64,000 nt of DNA from Eutreptiella sp. 'Long Island Sound 2002' (GCA_964036045.1 OZ038381.1:1454428-1518427); one strand, 5' to 3'. Numbered from the stretch's first letter, positions 20,378-30,885 are shown. Program-made: numbers and translations. Notes: generated by a model not told the origin, from the letters alone.

Positions 20378-23300
20378 ATGATCCCCAAATTCCTGATCGA
20401 CCATTACTTGATGTAGGGTCGCTTGTCTCCTCTCCCCTGGATCCGGCAACGGATCCTTCTGCTGTAGTGGACGAGGTTGGTGTACAGTCCAAGCACAGGG
20501 CTCGTCAGTTTGTCACAAAGCTGTGGGTCTCTGATTGCAAGGGAAATTTCCACCTCGCCACTTGTTTGTGTGATAATGGATCAGAGGTAAATCTCCAATC
20601 CAATGCATTCTTACCCGACGACTGCGTGTTTGAGTCGCCTCATCCTGTTACCCTCGAGGGAGTTTCTGGACATTCTCTCGCAGGTGGGCAACGCGGTTGT
20701 TATATATCCACCCATTTGGTCGCTCAAGACCTTTGGGAAGAGCAAAATGTGGAAGAAGTTGTCCTTAAGGATGACTACTTCTATCGTGCTGACATAAAGT
20801 ATGACCTTTATCTGGGCCATCCTTGGCTTCGTAGGAACAGGGTAGCGCCCGTAGGTCATCGTCGTTGTTTTTTGCTGGAGTCAGGTCCCTTGGAGCGTCC
20901 TGAATTTCGTTTTTTGCACGCAGGGTTTAAAAGTGCAGAAGAATTTTTGAAGCAAAAAGTGACACCAAAATTTGGTGAAGATGTCACCATTGCAGAGGTG
21001 AATGGGAGTGCCGATTACTCCCAAGAGTTAGAATGTCTTCGTAGGGACTCCCAGCCACGACGCCCTTCGCGCTGGCACTCTTCATCCTACAGAGTTGTCG
21101 ACAAATGGCGCGATGCAATTTGTGAATACTTTCATGAACATCATTCTTTTTGGCCACAGTATGATGCCTTTGCTAACCGTACGAACAAGCGCTTTGATAA
21201 GCACTTCAGCGACGCTTGGACCCACAAATGGGACAAGAAGTTGTGGATTAATCCTCCGTTTCACTTAATCCAGCAGGTCATCCACAAAATCAAGCAAGAT
21301 AAGACCCAGGCAATTTTAGTTGTGCCCTTGTGGGACGACAAGCCTTGGTTTCAGGAATTACAGGACATTTGTGTAGATTACATCGAACTTCCCAGGAAGA
21401 TTAAGCTGTATGCCAGGGACGACACAGGTCCCCTGCCACAGCGGTCCTGGAGTTCGCTTGCATTCCTGGTGGATGGAAAGCTTTCTGATTCTAATTCTGC
21501 TGATTCTGGTACAGATTCCTGTGTTGGGTCTGAATCTGAGGTTGAGCGTGGTACTGATGATGAATCTATTTTTTCTGATTTTTGTTCGTCAGATACCCAA
21601 GGTGATTCAACGTCCAATGGATCCGCCTCGTCTCCTTCTTCCCCAATACGGTCGACATCGAAAAGAATCTTCAGTGCACGGGCGAGGAAAAATCCCCAAT
21701 CGCGCCGCAAATTCAGAGTTTTTTATGAAAAACCCCCTGTGGAAGCTTTCATGGATCCTTTCGAGGAGCTGGATCGCGAGGAAAATCTCTGGGATTTCGA
21801 CACAAGACCCACCTATCTTCAAGAGGCAGTTGATACGGACCTGTTTAGGGACATCCGTAAGAAGATTCTTCCTGCCAAAGCCGAAGAAGTCGCCAAAGTT
21901 TTTTCGACAGTAATTCCTGGCGATCAGGTGGACACTGAATTGTGTTCCAAGTCAAGAGAAAAGATTTTTGAGGAACGGAAGGATACAACCCTTTCAGGAA
22001 AGTTGATCAAGGACCCCCCTGTCCGTGGGCAGTTCGGTGAAGCCTTCATCGAGCTTCGTGAAGGGTACAAGGCAAAAAAACAGCGCCCTTATGAAAATCA
22101 TGGACACAAACATGAGATTCTCAGAAAAATCATTGAGAGAAATCTCAGGGAATTTGGTTGGCTTGAGGGTTGTATGACCAGCGAATGGTGCTGTTCACCC
22201 TTCACAGTCCCGAAGCCACCGCCTGCAGACCAGAACACCATTGATGGTTGGCGAATGGTTGTTGATTTTCGCAATCTCAACGCCGAAACCAAGGCGGATT
22301 CACACCCCCTGCCCCTCATTGAGGAGGAAATCGCCAAGAGGGCAAGAGGTCGTTTGTTCTCTGTGCTGGATCTCCGTCACGGCTTTCACCAAATGCCGTT
22401 GAGGAAGGACAGCAGACCTCTCACCTGTATGTGCACGCCATGTGGCCCAGTCCAATGGACCGTCATGCCCATGGGATTGAAGAACGCCCCCTCATTTTTT
22501 CAAAGAATGATGGAGGATGTGCTGTTCACAACCCATCCTGAGCTCCGTGCCTTCGTGAGTGTGTACATAGATGACATAATCATCGCGACGGAGGGGGAGG
22601 GACTGACCGAAGCCGAGCTGGTGGCCCTACATGAGAAGCAGCTGAACCAAGTTTTGGATATTCTTGACGCCAATCAGCTGATTTGTGGGCCAAAGAAGGG
22701 AAAATTGTTTTTAAAATCAGTCGAATTTTGTGGTTCTCTCCTAGAGAATGGCACTCGACGACCCAGTCCAGGGAAGCTCGTCGCTATTCAGAAGTGGAAG
22801 CGCCCTGAGACGATCACGGAGTTGCGAGGATTCCTAGGTTGTTGCAATTTTTACCACACTTTTGTGCCGAATTATGCCAAATTTGCTGCCCCCCTCACTG
22901 AATTATTGAAGGTAGGGAGAGATGCAGGCAAGGCAGGTTCAAAGGTTCGTGTCAAGTGGACTGACGAGTGTGAGGAGGCCTTCCATCACTTGAAGGCAGC
23001 CCTCTGCGAAGTCGCCACGTTGCATGTGCCCCAATTTGACCGACCCTTCTACATTAGAACCGACGCATCTAGGTACGCGATCGGAGCTGTCCTTGAACAG
23101 GTTGATGAAGCCACCGGCGATCATTACCCTCTTGCATTTTGGTCACGGAAGCTAGCCCCACGCCAAATGCAATGGTCGCCGCGTGAGCAAGAGACTTACG
23201 CCATCATCTGTGCTTTAAAAAAGTACCAATCGTGGGTTGGCACCAATCGAGTCGAGGTCCTGACGGATCATCGATCTCTGGAGTATTGGGCCACCGAACA

Positions 23301-25521
23301 CATTGATACTGTCGCGAGCCCAGCTGGTCGACGGGCCAGATGGCACGAATTTCTCTCTCTGTTTGACCTCCATGTGTCGTATTTGCCTGGTAAACATAAC
23401 ACGGTAGCGGATGCTCTGAGCCGATGGGCTTACCCCGCCTCAGAGGGGCTGCAAAGTACCAACATCCATGGTACGGAGCAGGACCGCCATGTAATCATCG
23501 AATGGGATCAGGAAGAAAAGAAACTCATTCGACGTGCATGCATGCAGTGCGCTGTTAAACAGCACGCATTGCCGTGTCACGACATCACGGCCATCACAGA
23601 TCCGGCGCATGCTCACGAGATCTGCACCAAAACGCTGAAAGTCGTGGAAAAGGTCACCGATCCCTCCTCAGGGAGTGTGAAACGGTTTGACTATACCCGA
23701 CGAGTAAGTAGATTTCGGTTGATCGAGTGCATTAAGCGTCGAGATCCGGCCAAAACTCCACCCCTGCGTAAGGATTCCCTGATCATCCGTGACTGGACGT
23801 ACGATTACCTGCAGGATCCCATGTTTAAAGAGGTCTTTGGAAATCTCAAATCCAAAGATGCTCACAGGGATGGGATTTTTGCGGAGTACTCGTTGGATGG
23901 GGGGAAGCTGTGGATGGAGGGTAAATTGTGTGTGCCAGACGCCCTAGCCCCCCGAGTGTTAAACTGGTGGCACAAATGGGAGTCCCCCCACGCACATGGC
24001 CGTCGACTGTGGTCGATGATTAAGCATAGGTTGTTTGGATCGAGGCTCTACACTCATTGCATGAAAGTAGCAGCCGGATGTGCCCAATGTGCTGTCTCGA
24101 CGCCCCCCAGCGCGAAGAAGCACGGCCATCTGAGGCCTCATCCTATTCCGGAGCGTCTCTTCAACAGAGTCACGAGTGATTTTTTCTATCTCGGTGAGCT
24201 CGATGACGAAGAGTGCCATTGGACTAACAAAAAAGTCAATGGTGTGCTCCTTATTCAGTGCCGTCATTCCGGCTACATTCAAGTGTTGCCTTGCAACATT
24301 GAGTCGATGACTGGCAAGGCTGCCGCCAAATGGTGCGCGCAGACCTGGATGGGAGGCTGGGACGTCCCATCCGAGGTGGTCACGGACTCAGGCAAGGAGT
24401 ACACCTCCGAATGGTGGAGAGAATTGTGTGCTCGCCTTGGAATCCACCACCTCAGGTGTGAAATCCACTCGCATCGAGCGTTGCCTGGCGAAAGAGCCGG
24501 CCGCTCTGTTATAAATATGCTTCGTAAGGAGCTCGCGAGCGAGAAGGATTTCCACTGGCTTGAAGTTCTCTTCGCATTGCTTCGCCGTTACCACAACACG
24601 CCTTTGTATCATGGCCTTTCTCCAAATGAAATTGTCTTTGGACGAAAGAAGTGTTGGTGGAACATGCCGTTGAATAATCCTCGCCCCTGTAAGGATGCTT
24701 CGCTGTTTTTGGACGAAGTCCAACGAGCAGATAAATCTGTGTCGAAATTAATCGAAAAGCATCAAGCTGACTGGCTTTGGGTTCAAAATCAAGGTCGAAA
24801 AAACCCCCACAATTTTGAAGTCGATGATCGAGTTTGGCTTCGAAAATCCGAAACCACCCTGGACGGAGATGACAAGCTTCTTCCCTTGTGGGAGGGACCA
24901 TTCGCTGTTACAGCGCGTCTTGGTGAGAACAGGTGGAGGATTCGTGTGGATGTCAGCAGGGAAATTGACGTTTCGGGCGATCGCCTCAAGAGAGAGATCC
25001 CCTCCCCCAAGGATCGAGTTAAACCCCTTTTTTGGACTGCAAAACACTTGTCCGATCGGGTAATCGAAGGGGGAAAGTACGAACTCAAGAGGATTGTTGA
25101 AGCAAGACGTGACGCCAAGGGCGAATGGGAATTTCTGTGTGAGTGGAGGGGCTTTGATTCCAGTCACAACAACTGGGAACCAGCCCAATCTTTTGTCCAT
25201 GGGTACACCAAGGGGTTCATTGACTTCCTCAAGAAGCACCCCGAAATTGGTGTACTCTTGACAGATTGTTTGTCGAAACCAGACAGACAAGTGGAGAGCG
25301 ACGGAAAACGACCTGTGGTGAATCGAGATCCAGCCTTTTTCGGCCCTCAGCAGCCACATTCCAGGGCTGATCCGTCAATCCCCCCTCCTGCGGTCAGGCC
25401 AGCCCAGGAACCAAATGAGGACCAAGCTTCAAGTTCGGCCGCTGATCTGCAGCGCCCAAGCCGTACGAGGGCCAGGCCAGACAGGTTGGTGGTCACATGC
25501 ATTCGTGCTTGGCCGAATTGA
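20338..25521 (+). CDS. pol: E1 Pol polyprotein: protease, methyltransferase-like, RT, RNase H, integrase, chromodomain
   Basis: Open in the gag frame from the TAG to a TGA at 25519-25521. Residues below count from GTG 20467, 43 codons after the TAG. Protease: CDNGSEVNL (D36, unusual DNG for D-S/T-G). Methyltransferase-like domain about 213-340 with WINPPF (N262). A Ser/Asp/Glu-rich linker follows. RT: VLDLRHGFHQM, MPMGLKNAPSFFQRMM, YIDD 700-703. RNase H: RTDAS (D866) to LPGKHNTVADALSRW. Integrase: H/C zinc region around WWHKWESPHAHG...CAQCA, then D1238, D1307 and E1342 (34 residues between the last two). GPF-type segment LPLWEGPFAV. C-terminal chromodomain about 1536-1593 (YELKRIVEARR...WEPAQSF). 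Expression probably depends on TAG readthrough, since no ATG is well placed. All catalytic residues are present. Confidence 0.92.
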   Translation, partial: GSHENRPFPGDFRHDPQIPDRPLLDVGSLVSSPLDPATDPSAVVDEVGVQSKHRARQFVTKLWVSDCKGNFHLATCLCDNGSEVNLQSNAFLPDDCVFESPHPVTLEGVSGHSLAGGQRGCYISTHLVAQDLWEEQNVEEVVLKDDYFYRADIKYDLYLGHPWLRRNRVAPVGHRRCFLLESGPLERPEFRFLHAGFKSAEEFLKQKVTPKFGEDVTIAEVNGSADYSQELECLRRDSQPRRPSRWHSSSYRVVDKWRDAICEYFHEHHSFWPQYDAFANRTNKRFDKHFSDAWTHKWDKKLWINPPFHLIQQVIHKIKQDKTQAILVVPLWDDKPWFQELQDICVDYIELPRKIKLYARDDTGPLPQRSWSSLAFLVDGKLSDSNSADSGTDSCVGSESEVERGTDDESIFSDFCSSDTQGDSTSNGSASSPSSPIRSTSKRIFSARARKNPQSRRKFRVFYEKPPVEAFMDPFEELDREENLWDFDTRPTYLQEAVDTDLFRDIRKKILPAKAEEVAKVFSTVIPGDQVDTELCSKSREKIFEERKDTTLSGKLIKDPPVRGQFGEAFIELREGYKAKKQRPYENHGHKHEILRKIIERNLREFGWLEGCMTSEWCCSPFTVPKPPPADQNTIDGWRMVVDFRNLNAETKADSHPLPLIEEEIAKRARGRLFSVLDLRHGFHQMPLRKDSRPLTCMCTPCGPVQWTVMPMGLKNAPSFFQRMMEDVLFTTHPELRAFVSVYIDDIIIATEGEGLTEAELVALHEKQLNQVLDILDANQLICGPKKGKLFLKSVEFCGSLLENGTRRPSPGKLVAIQKWKRPETITELRGFLGCCNFYHTFVPNYAKFAAPLTELLKVGRDAGKAGSKVRVKWTDECEEAFHHLKAALCEVATLHVPQFDRPFYIRTDASRYAIGAVLEQVDEATGDHYPLAFWSRKLAPRQMQWSPREQETYAIICALKKYQSWVGTNRVEVLTDHRSLEYWATEHIDTVASPAGRRARWHEFLSLFDLHVSYLPGKHNTVADALSRWAYPASEGLQSTNIHGTEQDRHVIIEWDQEEKKLIRRACMQCAVKQHALPCHDITAITDPAHAHEICTKTLKVVEKVTDPSSGSVKRFDYTRRVSRFRLIECIKRRDPAKTPPLRKDSLIIRDWTYDYLQDPMFKEVFGNLKSKDAHRDGIFAEYSLDGGKLWMEGKLCVPDALAPRVLNWWHKWESPHAHGRRLWSMIKHRLFGSRLYTHCMKVAAGCAQCAVSTPPSAKKHGHLRPHPIPERLFNRVTSDFFYLGELDDEECHWTNKKVNGVLLIQCRHSGYIQVLPCNIESMTGKAAAKWCAQTWMGGWDVPSEVVTDSGKEYTSEWWRELCARLGIHHLRCEIHSHRALPGERAGRSVINMLRKELASEKDFHWLEVLFALLRRYHNTPLYHGLSPNEIVFGRKKCWWNMPLNNPRPCKDASLFLDEVQRADKSVSKLIEKHQADWLWVQNQGRKNPHNFEVDDRVWLRKSETTLDGDDKLLPLWEGPFAVTARLGENRWRIRVDVSREIDVSGDRLKREIPSPKDRVKPLFWTAKHLSDRVIEGGKYELKRIVEARRDAKGEWEFLCEWRGFDSSHNNWEPAQSFVHGYTKGFIDFLKKHPEIGVLLTDCLSKPDRQVESDGKRPVVNRDPAFFGPQQPHSRADPSIPPPAVRPAQEPNEDQASSSAADLQRPSRTRARPDRLVVTCIRAWPN

Positions 25522-27154
25522 GAAGCCATCCTACCACATTCTGCTCAATCCACTGTTCATTCTTTCTGTTTATGTCATGATGTGGAGAACTGCGAATGTT
25601 TGATAATTTGACGTCAATCAACTTTTCTTTGGTCTCCGTTAGGCAGACAAGGCGTAGATACGCTGACGGAGTGTGCTGCCGTGTTCAGAAAAAACCAAAC
25701 TCAGGCTTAATTCAGGCAGATTCGGGGTAATCTTGTCTCTGTTGGTCTGTGTATCTTTGGAATTTGGCTACTCGTGCAGATGGAAGCAAATGTACATAAT
25801 CAAAACACCGGCCGGTGACATGCACCCCTACAGGCAACCCCTGTAGTACTGGCTGCACCAGATGCGACGCCAGGAACTCAGATCTCACCTTCATTTGCTG
25901 TGATGCTGACGCCAAAGTCCAGATTCAGATCCAGGATCCTCAAATTTACCTTGAATTTCTCAGGTTTGTTCATCATTCTGCCACTGTTGTACGAAACCCA
26001 GACGTCAATTGTTCAGACAATCTTCATCTAGGAGCTCTAGGGACTTCTAACAGCAACCTCTGAAGTCCGTAAGCTTCGTTGTATTTTTGGCACACGCCAA
26101 TGTGAGCTCAATCCGACCAGAAACTGTCGAGAATGGTGAATCCAAGTGTCTTGTGGGACTCCATCGAAAGATTGGCCTTGTCCAAGTCGATTGACACCAC
26201 CGCCACTGTAAATTCGGTGTCTCTCAGTTATATACTGTCAGTAAAGCGCCTTCAGTGAACCTTCGGCGCGTTACATGCCAAGGATCCAGGGCCAGCATGT
26301 CTCATCATGATGCATCATCACATGATCCACATTTTGATAGAATCTGTTAGATGCTCGCGAACCAACGTGCCGGAAAGCACAATTGAGCTGAATAAACGAC
26401 AATATATATTAACTTTAGTCTAAACGAAGGTGTTGGTAGTTTTAGTTGTACACATTCCGCTTCATTTCACCTTCATCTCAGGGAATTTACTCATGTTAGG
26501 ACAATTTAGGTTGATTGCCTTGTCATCTCCCCACATTCCTCGAAGATCTGTTTAGATCTAAGTGAACAGAAGAGCCTCTCTACCTTCGGTGGTTCACTTA
26601 GGGTCTGTAGACTACATGTGTATTTGTTTAACCGCACTGTGATTGCTTAATCCTCTTCATCTCTGCCCTAATTCATTCTCATTTTGCTGAATCTTGTGAT
26701 CATCCGCCAGATGCGCCAAATCTGAGCCACATGCTGTACTTTTCAGAACGACAAAAGCGGGATAACACGATGTAGAGTTCGGCGAGGACACCGTAGCGTG
26801 CCCGCGACAGCGAAACTGTGCCAGAGCGCTGAGATGTCACTCCAATTCTTGATCCCCCCACTCAATCCATCAATAATCTACCTCATTCTCAACCAATGCA
26901 TGGTTTGGTATCGATTCTCGATACGTTTACATGCTTTTTAGCCCGTGACCTAATGTTTTACTGCACGGAGGACTGTTCGTCACTTCTCATTCTGTCTCAT
27001 TTCAGGTTCATCCAGCCTGATTCAGTGCCAATTCAGCCCAAATCAGGTCAGATCAAGCAGATTTCGCCTCATCGAGGCTACATTTCTATGTTTTTCTGGG
27101 ACTTACCCGCACTACGTTCTTCGTTGACGTAGCGACACACCCCAGTGTGTTTTT
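25522..27154 (+). other. E1 3' untranslated region
   Basis: About 1.6 kb, nearly identical to 36030-37663 of E2. No open frame is both long and convincing. It contains a conserved hairpin (26558-26601) and ends in the polypurine tract. Confidence 0.8.
26558..26601 (+). other. Conserved hairpin in the E1 3' untranslated region
   Basis: CTAAGTGAAC pairs perfectly with GTTCACTTAG. In E2 (37067-37110) the ten-base arms are unchanged while the loop differs at several positions, which suggests the stem is kept. Confidence 0.6.
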
Positions 27155-27164
27155 GGAGGGGGAG
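27155..27164 (+). other. E1 polypurine tract
   Basis: GGAGGGGGAG directly abuts the TG of the 3' LTR. The identical tract precedes the E2 3' LTR at 37664-37673. It primes plus-strand DNA synthesis in LTR elements. Confidence 0.88.
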
Positions 27165-27696
27165 TGTAAGTGCGGCTAGCCCCATCTGCTCAGATTTTCA
27201 GACATTCTGCCCAGATTGGCTACATTTTGGTCATTTTCTTTGCTTCGGCGGAATTGCCGCCTCGCAGCTCAGTCACAGGATATTTCCTATATATTTCTGA
27301 TATGCCGGATTTGATTCCGCGGTCCATTTCCCGTAAATCCGCCGCGTTCCGCTATTTTAGCTGGAATCGCCATTTGCCGCTGGCGCGCGCTCGCGGGCCT
27401 GATCGGCCATACAATTTTACATAAATGGATTATTTAAATTCATTCGGACAGTTTTGGACACTCAGATGTATTTAGAATAATTCCCCTCAATTTTCTTCAT
27501 AGACTGGCATTTTCTGCCGGACCACAATCAGCATGGATCTTGCTTCTGTTGTCGCTGCTCTCGCCTCCGTTGGTGTCCGAGTGTCTGGTTCCAACCCCAA
27601 TAACAACATCCAGGGAGACTCCTCGCGTGCCTGCCCCACTGGTCTTGCCGGCCCCGAGCCCTCCGGCACCCACAACGACCCAGGGCAGCACTTTCA
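27165..27696 (+). repeat. E1 3' LTR
   Basis: 532 bp, differing from the 5' LTR by about three bases (for example A/G near 17115/27346 and G/C in GACTGGG/GACTGGC). It also carries the gag ATG and 55 codons, which here run out into E2 sequence. Confidence 0.93.
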
Positions 27697-27973
27697 CATA
27701 ATTGGATTATTTAAATCTTTTCAGACAGTTTTGGACACTCAGATGTATTTAGAATAATTCCCCTCAATTTTCTTCATAGACTGGGATTTTCTGCCGGACC
27801 ACAATCAGCATGGACCTTGCTTCAGTTGTTGCTGCTCTCGCCTCTGTTGGTGTCCGTGTCTCCGGTTCTACCCCCAATAACAACATCCAGGAAGACTCCT
27901 CGCGTGCCTGCCCCACTGGTCTTGCCGGCCCCGAGCCCTCCGGCACCCACAACGACCCAGGGCAGCACTTTCA
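27697..27973 (+). repeat. E2 5' LTR, right piece, with CATAA duplication
   Basis: CATAA (27697-27701) repeats 16929-16933. The following 272 bases complete the E2 LTR begun at 16673 and match the second half of 37674-38206. The E2 gag ATG (27810) lies in this piece. Confidence 0.92.
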
Positions 27974-30845
27974 TGGTAGCAGAGGCTACCTGAATGTTGT
28001 TCCTTTGGTGTCCCAACCACAGCTAGCTCCCCAGTACGGCCCCGTAGACTCCGCAACCTCCGGAGACGTAACGATTACGCTGCCGTGGTGCTGTGCGAAC
28101 GAGGCCTTGAGAGGAATGCCTTGCGCAAGCCCAAATTGCCCAAGAAGGGCACAAATCAGCAGCTGTGGAGGCCCAGATTACAATCAAGATCCCAGTCGAA
28201 ATTGGCCATCAAGCAGCTGGAATCTCCCAGCCTACGCTAATGGCAACGCTCCGGTGGAGCTTACGGACCTGGCAGGTACCAATACTCCCTACCAGTGTCC
28301 ACATTTTGAGACCATCGACGCCGACATTGACGACATTGAGATGGGTGGTCCAGGTGAGGTACCTACCTATAATCGACCAGCCTCATGGGCACAATGGGAC
28401 AACCATTTGTCTTCCGAAGTGACCCGTAACCTTGAGGCGCTTGAGGCCCTTTGTCTATTAGCCACGTCTAAGCTGATAGGTCAAGAAAGAATCGCCTCTG
28501 ATTTTTTATTTGAATATTTTTTCCTTCTTCAGGAAGAAATTAATACCAGGATGTGGTGGTGTTCTCAAGAAGATGAATCTTTTGCCATTTTTTTGCAGAT
28601 CTGGGAGGCCAGCCCCTTCCCGAAGGAGAAGACCAAGGCACCTGTTGCCGGGCCCTCCGCCCCTCATCCCTCTGTTTCCATCCGCGACGATCTAGCCGCC
28701 GCGGTTGAGGAAGGAATTTTAGAGGCAGCTAGGCAGGCAAGCCTGGAAATTAGGACTGAAGGAGCTCCCCAAGTGGACTCCTGGCTGCGAACCACTGAGA
28801 TTAGCGGTCCGACAGCCTGCTCAGGCCCTTCAGGACACCGTATGTACTGTCCTGCCGACTGCTCTTGCAGATTACAGCGAGATACTGAGCTCCAATTGCT
28901 CAAAGATCAAATGCAACTCATCATTCAGACGCTGGGAATTAAAGATCTTTTCAAGACCCACATGAGGTCTGAGGGCGCATCATCGGTGGAACAAACTACA
29001 GAACCGTCGGAGGAGGCGACAGAAATTTTTTCGATTGCTCCTTCGGTGGACTCTAAGACCACCGACGCAAGGATCAGCAGGACTAAGCTAAAGGAAAGGG
29101 TTACAATCTCTCGATCTCAGAGTAGATCGGCGAAGGCTAGGACTGAGGTTCAGAATGCCAAACGAACTGCCTCCCGTACTACCCTTCCTGCTGTTGATTC
29201 CAATGCAATAGCCCAGATGTTGCTCGCCCAGACCCTCGCCGGAGCTGGTGTGGCTAATGATGCCGCCAAGGTGTCTGCCATTACGGCCGGTGTTGGGCTG
29301 GATTCACTTCTAAATCCTACTTCATTGCGACTTCGTCAGGTTGCCAAGCAACCGAAGTATAATGGGAACCCTAGACGTTGGCCTCAGTTCCAACGGGAAT
29401 TTAAATTGTGGTTTAAGACTCAAAAGCTCCAGGATGATCAGTTCCTGATGGCCCTTTTGGACTGCCTTGAGGGAGCGCCGGCCAACACTTGGCTCAGAAC
29501 CTGGAGTGATCGTGAGGATTCAAGTTCCCCCCTTACCTTTGATGAGGTGTGGGAACAGTTGGAGGTACGTGGATCCCGACTGCCAGAGGACCATTATCAC
29601 CAGATGTTGAAGAATTTTCCTTCGTTCTCGCGATTAATCTTGCACGAAGTGCAAGACAAGAGACAGCGCTTCTGGAATCTCGTAGAAGAATCTGAACATT
29701 CAGGCGAAAAATTTTCTAGTGCCGACTTGAAAAATTTGATTTTTGACAAGATCCCCTCCGAAACCGCCGCCACCCTTCGGAATAAACAATCCGAAGAAAA
29801 GGTCAAGACCTGGTGGGCGGAGATCGATGGCTTTGATGCCTCGGCCAACCGGTTTACCGTCAGGGAGGCACTTCAAAAGTGCTCCCCCACGTCGTTTACC
29901 AAGGTGAAATTCACTGAAAACATGTGGAAAATCAAGTTTAATGAACACGAGGATCGGGACTTGTTTGTCCAAGTACTCAATAGGGGAGTAAGTTTCCACG
30001 GCCATCGCCTGAAGGCCAGGAACTGGGTGTTTTCGTTTACCCCGCAGGAACTGTGGGAAGAGATTGAGCGGCTCGCTGACGCCGCCAATCAAAATTTCCA
30101 TGAGGGTCTTGGGGGAAACAAGAATACCCAGCAAAACACCCAAAATGGGGCCCAAAAGGGCAACAAAAAGGTGAATGACACCCGGAATGTTCAGGATCAT
30201 TGTAGCATCTGCCTTCTTTTAGGTTCTACGAACCGAGCCAAGACGCATTCTACTGCTAATCACCGATGGTCTGCTTACGATCACAAGGTGATTGGTGAAA
30301 ATGTCAGTAATTCGCAGAATTCAGACAGGAATGACAGACAGGTGCATGGTGCCAAGGCAGGAAAGGGTAATCCGACCCCCTTCGGTGGAAACAAAAATAC
30401 TGGAGGCCCTGGCGGGTCCCAAGGCAAAGGAAATCGGACTCCATCCGGTTCCGGTGGGCAGCCAAACGGTCAGACAAGTCCCAATGGCAACGCCGGAGGC
30501 GGAAATCGAAATCCAGGCCAAACCCCTCAATCCGGTACAAATAAAGGAAATGCTCCAGGATCACAGGGTAAGGGTAAGGGAAATCCTTCAGGAACCCCCT
30601 TCTCTGGTAAGGGCAGAGGGCGTGGCGACGGTGGTGGCCCATCATCCGGCGGCCGTGGCCGTGGACGTGGAAAGGGAAATCATCGTGTGGATCAGGTCTC
30701 AGGTGCAGATCAGGTGTCCGATGCGGATCGAGATTATGTCGAAAATGCCCTGAATCCAGCGGATGATCCGTTCCAAGATGAGTGGATCGACGAATCAGGC
30801 TGTGTTCACAATGTTAACGCAGCCGCTGGAGGTCAGAACGCCTAG
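27810..30845 (+). CDS. gag: E2 Gag polyprotein
   Basis: Same length (1011 codons) and architecture as E1 Gag, with scattered substitutions: LTR-encoded N-terminus, capsid-like middle, C-x2-C-x11-H-x4-H finger, Gly/Arg tail and a TAG end. Because E1 inserted upstream of the ATG within the LTR, the E2 coding frame is intact but its own promoter half is now 10.8 kb away. The E1 3' LTR sits immediately upstream and could supply a promoter in its place. That is an inference. Confidence 0.9.
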   Translation: MDLASVVAALASVGVRVSGSTPNNNIQEDSSRACPTGLAGPEPSGTHNDPGQHFHGSRGYLNVVPLVSQPQLAPQYGPVDSATSGDVTITLPWCCANEALRGMPCASPNCPRRAQISSCGGPDYNQDPSRNWPSSSWNLPAYANGNAPVELTDLAGTNTPYQCPHFETIDADIDDIEMGGPGEVPTYNRPASWAQWDNHLSSEVTRNLEALEALCLLATSKLIGQERIASDFLFEYFFLLQEEINTRMWWCSQEDESFAIFLQIWEASPFPKEKTKAPVAGPSAPHPSVSIRDDLAAAVEEGILEAARQASLEIRTEGAPQVDSWLRTTEISGPTACSGPSGHRMYCPADCSCRLQRDTELQLLKDQMQLIIQTLGIKDLFKTHMRSEGASSVEQTTEPSEEATEIFSIAPSVDSKTTDARISRTKLKERVTISRSQSRSAKARTEVQNAKRTASRTTLPAVDSNAIAQMLLAQTLAGAGVANDAAKVSAITAGVGLDSLLNPTSLRLRQVAKQPKYNGNPRRWPQFQREFKLWFKTQKLQDDQFLMALLDCLEGAPANTWLRTWSDREDSSSPLTFDEVWEQLEVRGSRLPEDHYHQMLKNFPSFSRLILHEVQDKRQRFWNLVEESEHSGEKFSSADLKNLIFDKIPSETAATLRNKQSEEKVKTWWAEIDGFDASANRFTVREALQKCSPTSFTKVKFTENMWKIKFNEHEDRDLFVQVLNRGVSFHGHRLKARNWVFSFTPQELWEEIERLADAANQNFHEGLGGNKNTQQNTQNGAQKGNKKVNDTRNVQDHCSICLLLGSTNRAKTHSTANHRWSAYDHKVIGENVSNSQNSDRNDRQVHGAKAGKGNPTPFGGNKNTGGPGGSQGKGNRTPSGSGGQPNGQTSPNGNAGGGNRNPGQTPQSGTNKGNAPGSQGKGKGNPSGTPFSGKGRGRGDGGGPSSGGRGRGRGKGNHRVDQVSGADQVSDADRDYVENALNPADDPFQDEWIDESGCVHNVNAAAGGQNA
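27974..27985 (+). other. E2 primer-binding site for initiator tRNA-Met
   Basis: TGGTAGCAGAGG following CACTTTCA, identical to E1 and again within gag. Confidence 0.88.
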
Positions 30846-30885
30846 GGGAGCCACGAAAATCGCTCCTCCCCAGGCGATTTCAGGC
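30843..30885 (+). promoter_or_regulatory. E2 Gag/Pol readthrough site
   Basis: TAG followed by GGGGAG, a spacer, AAATCG, then CTCCCC and CGATTT. The element has the same layout as in E1, with the loop-proximal strand changed from CTTCCC to CTCCCC, a change that keeps pairing with GGGGAG (G-U becomes G-C). Confidence 0.55.

Larger units (their letters stand above)
16934..27696 (+). mobile_element. E1: complete, young Ty3/gypsy chromodomain element inserted in the E2 5' LTR
   Basis: 10,763 bp from TGTAAG to CACTTTCA, with 532-bp LTRs at both ends that differ at about three positions by eye. It is flanked by CATAA at 16929-16933 and 27697-27701. The order is LTR, primer-binding site, gag, in-frame TAG, pol (protease, methyltransferase-like domain, RT, RNase H, integrase, chromodomain), 3' untranslated region, polypurine tract, LTR. 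All coding frames are open, so the copy may be autonomous or very recently so. Confidence 0.94.

Noticed and set aside
20467-25521. Separate pol ORF starting at GTG 20467
   Set aside because: The frame is open without a stop from the gag TAG at 20337, in the same frame as gag; there is no reason to start at this GTG.
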